A DNA stretch of 64,000 bases from Eonycteris spelaea. Taxonomy: Eukaryota; Chordata; Mammalia; Chiroptera; Pteropodidae. The stretch lies in assembly GCA_003508835.1 (NCBI GenBank), contig PUFA01000070.1:9003001-9067000 (forward strand), given 5' to 3'. Shown one piece after another: positions 53,216 to 64,000 of the stretch (positions within the stretch are counted from its first letter, which is position 1; the number at the start of each line of letters is the position of its first letter). The notes beneath the pieces are model-generated. The model was not told the DNA's origin. It worked only from the letters and a program-made list of their open reading frames with translations, and searched no databases. A program made the translations under genes and the position numbers.

Positions 53216-56200
53216 AGGGAGTGTTGTGCCCACATTCTTGGAGTGCAGTGGCTCATTCCTTCCACCAGGGGTCAACCTGGCCCAACCTTTTATATCCCGC
53301 TTAAAGTGAGAAAAGGTTTCTTTTCCTTCTAAACCTATGAGCAGAGGGAGGAGAGATTTCCTTCAGAAAAATCCTGCTCTGTAGGTATTTTGCATTTTGG
53401 TAATAATGAGAGGAAGTTCCAGGATTGTGTTTCTGTAGGATTTCTCCTTTGGTTCCATCCTGGTTGTGAGAGCTGGAGCAAATAGTTTTTCTTGCCTATC
53501 ATCTCTTTCATTACTTCACTTTTACAGGCTGACTATCCATCTGATAAACTCACCTTCATCATTTAGATAATTTACCTGCCTCATTGCTATTTTACCTCCC
53601 TCATTGCTAATGAACAAATTAATTCTTAACATTTCCATGCATCATAATTAGGAAGTGATAGAATTTTTCTTGACAGACAAAAAAGTATAGGGGACAGCTT
53701 AGGCTAAAGCACTGGATTATGAAACAGAGTGGGGTGTTTGAGGAACAAGAAACATAATATTGCTGAATCTAACGCTGGGGAGATAAGGAGAGAGTTTGGA
53801 AAAGCTGAGGCTGGATTATGAAGAGGCCTGTATGCCATGATAAGAACGTCTTTTAGGCATTCAAGAGCTGTTGAAGGGAACACAGGGAATTTCAAATTAG
53901 GGTGCTTTTATAATGATAAAGCTAGCAGCAACATAGAGAATGAATTGGAGGGGATGAGACTAGAAATGGTCAAACAGGGTCCGAGGGCACTAGAGATCTC
54001 AGATGAGATACAGTGTGGGCTCAAGCTAAGAAGAATGATGTAGCTTAGTGGGAGTGAGAGGATGAGGGAAGGAAAGCTGATTGATAGGTTTCTGACTTAA
54101 TGAGGGGATACAGAAGGAAAAGCATGTTTTTATGGGAGAAGATAGTTCAGTTTGGGGCAGGCTGAATTTGAGGTGTCTATTGAATACCCAAGTGAAATGT
54201 TCTGTACATATATGGACAGAAATTTCAAGGGAGAAGTGGACATAGGTGAAGGCATTCAAGGAGAGGGGGTAAACTAGAATAAGTGGGAATAAACTGAAGG
54301 AGCAATCCTAGGGAATCCCAGTACCTGAGATCACACATATAAATTACTTAGAACAGGACCTGACCCATAGTGAGCATTGGTCGGCCTGGCTTGGGGTTGT
54401 ACCTCACTCCATAGAAAAAGAAGGGGAGAAGGAGGCAAGAACAGGATGGGCCGATCTATTTTCACTCTATTTCTTGGATTTCCCCCATTTCTAACATAGG
54501 GACCCTGGCCTGATCTAAGTGCTAATTGGAGCCCTTCACTATAGATGGGAGAGGGATGATGCGCTCAGAGCTTGGGGATTGTTCTGGACTTTGCCAGGAG
54601 TCAGCAGTCAGCAAAGCATAACCAGAGAAAGAGAGAGAAGGGGGCCCTCGGGAGCTAGCCAAAGGGGCTGCTAGGTGGCTTGTGCTATGCTGGGGCCTTT
54701 GTCCTACTGAAACTGTCCACACAATGGAGCTGGGTTACATGCTGACCTGGCATTCTGAATATGGAGCTGGGATAGAGATTTCACATGGTGGAAGCAAAGA
54801 TGGATGGTTACCCAGCAGCCCCTCAGTACCATATCTCTACTCAACCACATTGTAATCGCTAGAGATGTTCAATGCTTGATAATCATAAATTATGTTTATA
54901 TCTGGTTAATTCATGAATCAGTTCATTTACACATTGATTTAGGGCAATTAACATGTATATAGCTTGGGCATATCTCATTTGATCCTCATACATCCTGTAT
55001 ATACACAAAGTAGATATTTTTATGGAACTCAAACCTGGGTTATTCTTTAGGTCCTGATGGTATGAGCTGGCTAGGAAGTTGCTTCAGAGTGAGTCAGTCA
55101 TGGATAATTGCAGAGGTGGTTATAGTAATCACGTGGGACCCATAGTGGAGAAATGAAGTAAGACAGCTCTGCATGAAGATTCCCAGAGCTTTATAGACTC
55201 ATTTGCACCCTGGTAATGGATCATGCTCCGTATGGCACCTCTCTAGAACTGAGAAATGAGGCTTTCTCTATTGAAGGGGAGAGTAAACTTAGGATCACTA
55301 GGCCCAGGAATATAAAGAGTTTGAAAGGCTGATCATTAATAATAGATAGCTCAATTAAGTATAGAGATAGATGAGACTCCAGGGTGATTACTACTACAAG
55401 CCATAAGACTTAAAATAACATACCAAGTTTGTTATTTTACAAATCCTTTTTCTCCATTTTCATAGTTCTTAATGGAAAAAAACTTCAAAAATGTTTGTAT
55501 GCTTAAGGCCAGAAGAAAAGTAGAGAATCTAGAGCAAAACATTTCTTGCAATCCCAAATACAAGAATGGGATAGAGTGATCGGAGGTGGGGGGGAGTGAA
55601 CAGCTAACCCGAAGGGAAGACCAAGAACTTGGATGTGTCCTGGATGATCCTAGGAATGTTGACCCCAGGAATCCCCTGTACTCCCAGAAAAGTCCTCAAG
55701 GCACTTTCCTTTGCAGATTCCAGTGACCCAGTTGCCAGTTCAGCATGCTACCTTCTCACTGGTTTACTCTGTTTCTAGTAAAGGAATGGGATGTCTTTAC
55801 CTTGCCTTCCCTAGAATCATTGTTTTCTTCCAGATCATCCCTGGAGCTTTTCTTCTTTACCTCTTTCACTCCTGAAACCCAGCTTCATAAAGATAATCAG
55901 GGGTGGAAAGATGAGTCGCTCTCTACCTTTACTGTTAGCACCTCTGGTTAACAGAAGCCATTGTAAGCTCCTGCCCCAGGCAACTCCGCCCAGCTAGTCA
56001 ACTAAGTTAGCTGCAGCTCCCCTCCTAGAGTAGGGTGGCACTAGGTAGGTAATGAGGATAGATGGCTGATAAGACTTTAAGGAAGGAATAAAACAGGGGC
56101 ACCCTGTTCTGTGCATCTTCTCATTATGCCATCTGTAATATGCTACAAAGAGACCAATGAGTTAGGTTCAGCAACTCAGTAACTGTTGCCGACCCTTTGC

Positions 56201-56865
56201 TCAAAGCTGCTTTGGTGGATAGTGGAGCCTGGGGGTAGTGAGAGGGATTATGTCTCCTTACGTTTGTCCTAGCCTCTCTGGTCTCCTCTCGGTTAGCAAT
56301 AGGGGTCATAAAGGCCAGGCTCTAAGCATGAAGGTTTGCTCTACTCTCCAGCTGGCACTCACCATGTTTGCTGTGGCTCACCAACAGTGACAGGAGGCAG
56401 TAGGCCAGGCAGCTTGGTGGTGGGCTTTCAATGACTGCTAGAGCACTGGCATCAGTAAGAGCCCCACCCACACCAAGCAGAGGCCTTAGGGAAGGCTGGG
56501 TTCTACTCTTCTAGGGAAACATAGCTTCATTTTTTCTTTAAAGAACATGGCTAATAGAAAACATTGAGTATGCTGCTTATACGTAAATCAATGCAAAGAC
56601 TCAAGTGAGTTTTTGAGAACTCATCTCTAGTTTGAAAGTTTGGCATCCCACTAAGAAGAGAAGCTGGTGTGAAAAGAAATGGGCTGAAGTTCAGGTCTCC
56701 AAGGAGTGCTTGTCAAATTTGATGAGGATAAAGGGGGAGGTTGGTAGCTTCGAATAAGGAAATCTGTTTTATTTGGTGTCTACAAAGGCACCAAATTAGC
56801 TGCTTTTTGCCCTCTGTCCCTTATTATAAGGGCTGTAGTATTGGTGATTAGGGATAATCCATTCC
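53216..56865. other. SPRYD4-MIP intergenic, nothing firm
   Basis: No exon or RNA gene seen. 53700-54300 reads like an old L2/L3-type relic (GAGGCTGGATTATGAAGAGGCC, GTCTTTTAGGCATTCAAGAGC). A tandem half-MARE lies at 54600-54613 (see findings). Confidence 0.4.
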
Positions 56866-56869
56866 TGTG

Positions 56870-57070
56870 AATAAAACTCTCATCGAATGGCTCCTATTTA
56901 TTAAATGTTTTATTCTATGCCAGGCATATACTAGGCCTTTATCTGTGTTATCTTATTTGATCCCTAGGAAACTGAGGTTCAGAGAGCTCATATTAATTTA
57001 TTCAACAAATATTTATTTACTGCCTACTATGTGTCAAACATACGGTTTGCAGTTGTGAACAAATCAGACA
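56870..57070 (+). repeat. MIR-type/L3-type repeat
   Basis: TATTCTATGCCAGGCATATACTAGGCC, GAAACTGAGGTTCAGAGAGC, then CAACAAATATTTATTTACTGCCTACTATGTGTC: common wording of old SINE/LINE 3' ends. Confidence 0.6.
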
Positions 57071-57239
57071 CATCACTGCTCTCCTGGAGTTTATATCTAG
57101 TGGGGATAATTTCCCACCTAGAAGGTAGTTAAAGTCTAGATTTTAGTTGCTGCTCTCCTTTATAGATTTTAAGTGCACAGAATAGTCCTTTGTTCATGAC
57201 ATTCCCCTCCTTGTTGTCCTATATATGTTGGCTCCCACT

Positions 57240-57417
57240 TACTTAGGTTTTTTAAGATAATAATTAAGCATCATTATTAACCATCCACTCAACATAAAAA
57301 CTACAACCTTAACAAACAACTTACAGAAATCTACACATATATACATAAATATTCCCCTCTGTCCCCTTGCCTCCCCAACCCAAAGTAAACACCATTCTGA
57401 ATCCTGTTCATTCTTTG

Positions 57418-57457
<40 letters not shown>

Positions 57458-57810
57458 TTTCATCTCCTCCATAGTATTCTGAAAAGCATATTTTCATTTT
57501 ATATTGTTTTAACTTTATGAAAAGGTTATCATCCATGTGTAGTTTTTTGGGACTTCTTAAAAATATTTTATTGCTAAGATTCATCCCTATTATTCCAAGT
57601 CATTTGGGTTGCTTCAAATTTTTTTGCTATTGTGAACAGTGCTACTCTGAACATTCCTGTACATGTCTCTTCGTGGAGGTTTAGAAAAGTTTCTCTTGTG
57701 TATATAAATGAGAAGTGAAATTCCTAGGTAGAAAGAATGTGTTTATCTTTACAGGATGGTGCTATACTGTGTCCAAAGTGATTATTCCAATTATACCCTC
57801 ACCAACACTC
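57240..57810 (-). repeat. Old LINE-1-type 3' sequence, antisense
   Basis: AAAGTAAACACCATTCTGAATCC, TCATTTGGGTTGCTTCAAATTTTTTTGCTATTGTGAACAGTGC, CTATACTGTGTCCAAAGTGATTATTCC: inverted 3' part of an old LINE-1/HAL1. A (TG)n lies inside at 57421-57455. Confidence 0.6.
57421..57455 (+). repeat. (TG)n microsatellite
   Basis: 17 uninterrupted TG units. Confidence 0.95.
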
Positions 57811-59400
57811 AGTCATAATTAATTCTGTACCTTTGTATCCTCAACCACATCTGAATCAAAGTATCTATTGCCAAGTTCTCTGCTCTTAACACCATGAGGT
57901 GCTTTCCTCTCTCCTGTCCAGGGGTCCTTTTCTGGAAGCAGTATGAACCCTGCACATGGGGTCCCTGCACAATGGAGCCAGTGATGGTACTGGGACCTGG
58001 GAGCATCACTGGATGAGACGCAGTAGGGGTTACAGTGCCTGAAGCTAGGAGATTGGTGGGGCTTCTATAGGACTCTATGGACCTCTGGTAGATTGTTCTG
58101 CTTCCGTGGAATTGGGAGCTACAGTACCCTTGGGTGCTTTCTGACCTGTTTTCAGCAACTCTTCCTGCATGTGAATGGGTTAGATGAGCTGTAACTCTTT
58201 CTGTCCATCTCCAAGCTGGATATTGGAAGAGGGAAGGAGCGTAGGCCCTGATCTGTGTTCCTTTTCTCTCCCTACAGGTGTTCTGGATGAGACCAATGCT
58301 GGGCACTAATATTGCAGGACTGTCCTTCAAATTTTTGTTCTCCTCTGATGCTTCTTGGGATAAGCTTGTGGCCTTTATGACTTGCCACTATTCAAAGATG
58401 GCAGACCTTACCAGTGTGCCCCATTCTGCCTTCCCATCACCACACAGCCCCAACCTCTAGGTTCCAAGTCATTTACCAAGCCAGAGTACAAATGGAACCT
58501 CTTTCCCCAAGCTTTCCTTCCCATTTTGTCCTTTTTCTCTCTCCTTGACCAGCTTGCTTCCCCAGACACCCTCACCCCAACCCTTCCCTAGGGATCAAGG
58601 TTTAGGAGCCTAGTGTCCTGATCACAGCCATATTAAGAGGCATTAGATCCTCCCATTGCTTCATAGCCATGACTCAGTTTTCTTCCTTTCAGTACTTCTT
58701 GCTAGGACCTTTCGAGTTAAAGAAGGTGAAGTACAAACAGATCCTGAGATTTAACTGCTAACTCCTTTTCCCCTCCCCAGCCCTCCAACCCCACTCCAGC
58801 CTATCCATGGAAGATAACCTCTTCCCCTTATCTGTCTCTGTGGTTTAAAAGGCTGGGCTGAGGATTTAGAAAGGGAGGTGCTGGCATGGGTTGGGGGTAG
58901 GGAACCCAGGGCTAGGAGAAAGCCAGACACAGCAGAACTATTCTTATCCAGAGCTGCAGGGTCCACAGATTCCAGCCCAAACCAGCCAATGGGAGTTGGC
59001 CTCTAATCCCAGAGGACTAAAGAATTCTCTTCAGTTATCCAACTTCCCTGCTGGACCCCACTCCTGACCCCACCCCCACCCTTACCCCTGGCCGGCTCAG
59101 AGGAGCCTGGAGCCCCCAGGAGCACAGTCTCATACTCCATGAAATAAACTCGACTTGACTGACCTTCCAAACAGTGTTGAAGAACGTTCTAATATAGATG
59201 TCGATCAGGGTTATGAACTCCAACTTTAACATGAAAAGAAAGGCAGCTTATTTGAGGCTCCCTCTTCTTGGTCCCTTCCTTTCAGAGCCTCTCTAGCCCT
59301 GATCCTAACCCCACCTTCACACCCAGTACTCTGCTCATCTCCCAGTTGAAGAGGGAGGGGAAAATCCAGCAACTTTATCTGATGCCTGAGAGTGGGCCCA
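57811..59400. other. MIP upstream region, no gene assigned
   Basis: A 173-codon minus-strand open frame (57809-58330) begins with a non-ATG codon and has no domain I know. At 58694 a CTTTCAG acceptor-like site precedes 22 sense codons (YFLLGPFELKKVKYKQILRF, NC) and a stop, which I cannot link to any gene. Confidence 0.4.
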
Positions 59401-59426
59401 GCCCTCTGCAGCTGTGAAGGGGTTAA

Positions 59427-62634
<3,208 letters not shown>

Positions 62635-64000
62635 AAGCTCCAGTTGGATAGAGAATGTAGGAAGCTTCTGGGTTTACGTGGAGACGTGGAGGGGCTAAGC
62701 AGCCTCTGGATGAAGAAATAGACTGTGGGGAGGGGCATGTACTTCTTTATTTTTTAATTTATGTGCGTGTTTTTTTTTCCTTTTGCCGTGTGAAATCTTT
62801 CAAGTTGCATTCATAGCTGGTTGGTGCAAACTTCCCTTCCTCCCCATCCCACCTCTTTTTGCCGCTGTGTGTGCATGATTGTGCGTATGAATGTGAGTGA
62901 ACGTGGCTGTGTCTGAGTTTGGGAGCGTGGCGGGAGAGGTAAGGAAGGGAAAAGAGCTATCATCCTATACCTTCCTCTCCCAACCCAGTGTGGTGAACAC
63001 AGGGAACCAAGACCAGCGTAATGGTTCTAGGTTTCTGAGGGAGCCGGGAAGCAAGGAGTACTCCTCAAAGGAGACAGAAGGAGAGAAGTGAAGGAGTTAA
63101 GGCATTCCAAGGGTTGGGAGAAGGGGGTAGGGGCAGAGAGAGAGGAAATAGAAGTATTAGCCCCAGTTCAGGATGCAATTGTATCAAAAAGTTTGGGGGA
63201 AGTTAATAGAAGTATAGCCTACTTATCTCAGGGATGCTTGCCCCAGGGACTTGGGTGGGGAAGTAGCTCTGAGAAAAGTGAACACTGAGGTTTGAACTGT
63301 TCTGTAAAGCCACATAAACCTGTCTACATCCACTGGCTGGGTTTTGTGTTCATTCTGGCATGATGGATCTCTTTGGAGGGCCTGGGCCAGTGAGCTCCCA
63401 ACCTAAACAAGGGGTGGGTGAGCCTAGAATCTAGAAAAATCAAGTAGCTTAATGGTTCTGCCTGACATTCCCAGTGGGGCCTCTAGGCAGATGGTACTTA
63501 AGCCCCAGAAGAGCTCCCAGGCAAAAACAGGAAATCTGATGCCCGGAGCAAAGGTAGAGATGGGATGGGAGTGTAGGAGGGATGGGCTTTGACCCTGAGT
63601 TTTAATTTAGTTAGAGCAGATCAAAACACTCTTCAAACGGCATCTTGCTGCTTTTATCACTAGTTTTATAGTCTTTTTTTTATTTTCCTTTTTTGTGTCT
63701 TTCACTTTTCTCTCAACTGTTCTTTCATCTAGCAAACTCGTCTAACTCTTCTCCTATCCCGAAATTGATTCCTTCTATTCAAATACTTAATTCAGGAGAT
63801 AATTATTCAACTAGCCCTGTCTTCTTTTGTTGTTGGCAAAATACACTCATCTCAGCACAGGCCAGAGGAGATCTTCAACTGATCAATGAATATTATTGTC
63901 GATCTCTTCCTTTTAGGAGCCTCCTGCATACTTCGCAAGCTTTAAACCTATACTTCCAGTATGACAGACACCCCCGCTCCGCAAAAGTCTACTCTTCCCT
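62635..64000 (+). other. MIP 3' UTR and downstream flank
   Basis: No further gene is recognised. No AATAAA or ATTAAA was found close to the stop, so the transcript end is not placed. In human the next gene on this side is TIMELESS, on the same strand as MIP; its first exon is not evident before base 64000. Confidence 0.45.

Noticed and set aside
57809..58330. 173-codon minus-strand open frame upstream of MIP
   Set aside because: It starts with a non-ATG codon, has no known domain, and one or two runs of this length are expected by chance in 64 kb.
62635..64000. TIMELESS first exon
   Set aside because: Expected next gene by synteny, but I see no matching coding start or CpG-rich promoter before the window ends.

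Overview
This is a mammalian nuclear window. Split genes with GT-AG introns, LINE-1, LINE-2, MIR and Tigger relics, and the gene order RBMS2(-) - GLS2(+) - SPRYD4(-) - MIP(+) all show it. The order matches human 12q13 read in reverse. Two copies of a 5S-rRNA-derived SINE (about 32.76-32.97 kb and 40.53-40.73 kb) share the same non-5S tail. SINEs of this type are known from fruit bats (Pteropodidae), so a megabat is the best guess for the host.

Layout. 1-18.1 kb is inferred to be intron 1 of RBMS2 (minus strand) and is filled with Tigger and LINE-1 relics. The first coding exon of RBMS2 (22 codons) lies at 18106-18171, behind a purine-rich tract (pyrimidine-rich in the RBMS2 sense) and a perfect CRE. 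18.4-36 kb is intergenic and repeat-rich. A CpG-rich block at 36.0-37.3 kb holds GLS2 exon 1. The 18 GLS2 exons run to about 49.04 kb, with a poly(A) signal at 49517. SPRYD4 (two coding exons, minus) is at 50703-51673 under its own GC-rich promoter. MIP, the lens aquaporin-0 gene, has four exons at 59553-62634 with a TATA box at 59478. The last 1.4 kb is MIP 3' flank or 3' UTR.

Function. GLS2 is mitochondrial liver-type glutaminase, SPRYD4 is a small SPRY-domain protein, MIP is the lens-fibre water channel and RBMS2 is a single-strand nucleic-acid-binding protein. I see no functional link between them beyond conserved synteny.

The most notable observation is that the three genes fully contained here all carry small deletions relative to the expected reading frames. 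GLS2 has about ten, including an in-frame TAG in exon 1 and loss of the exon 16 splice donor. SPRYD4 has one and MIP has three. All are losses and nearly all are 1 bp; the surrounding codons and almost all other splice sites are intact. I saw no stop caused by a clear base substitution. Because MIP is needed for a clear lens, residual indel errors in a long-read assembly explain this better than three neighbouring pseudogenes, but only reads can decide. I did not find a credible new biological system. Comparisons with human proteins are from memory; no alignment or repeat search was run.
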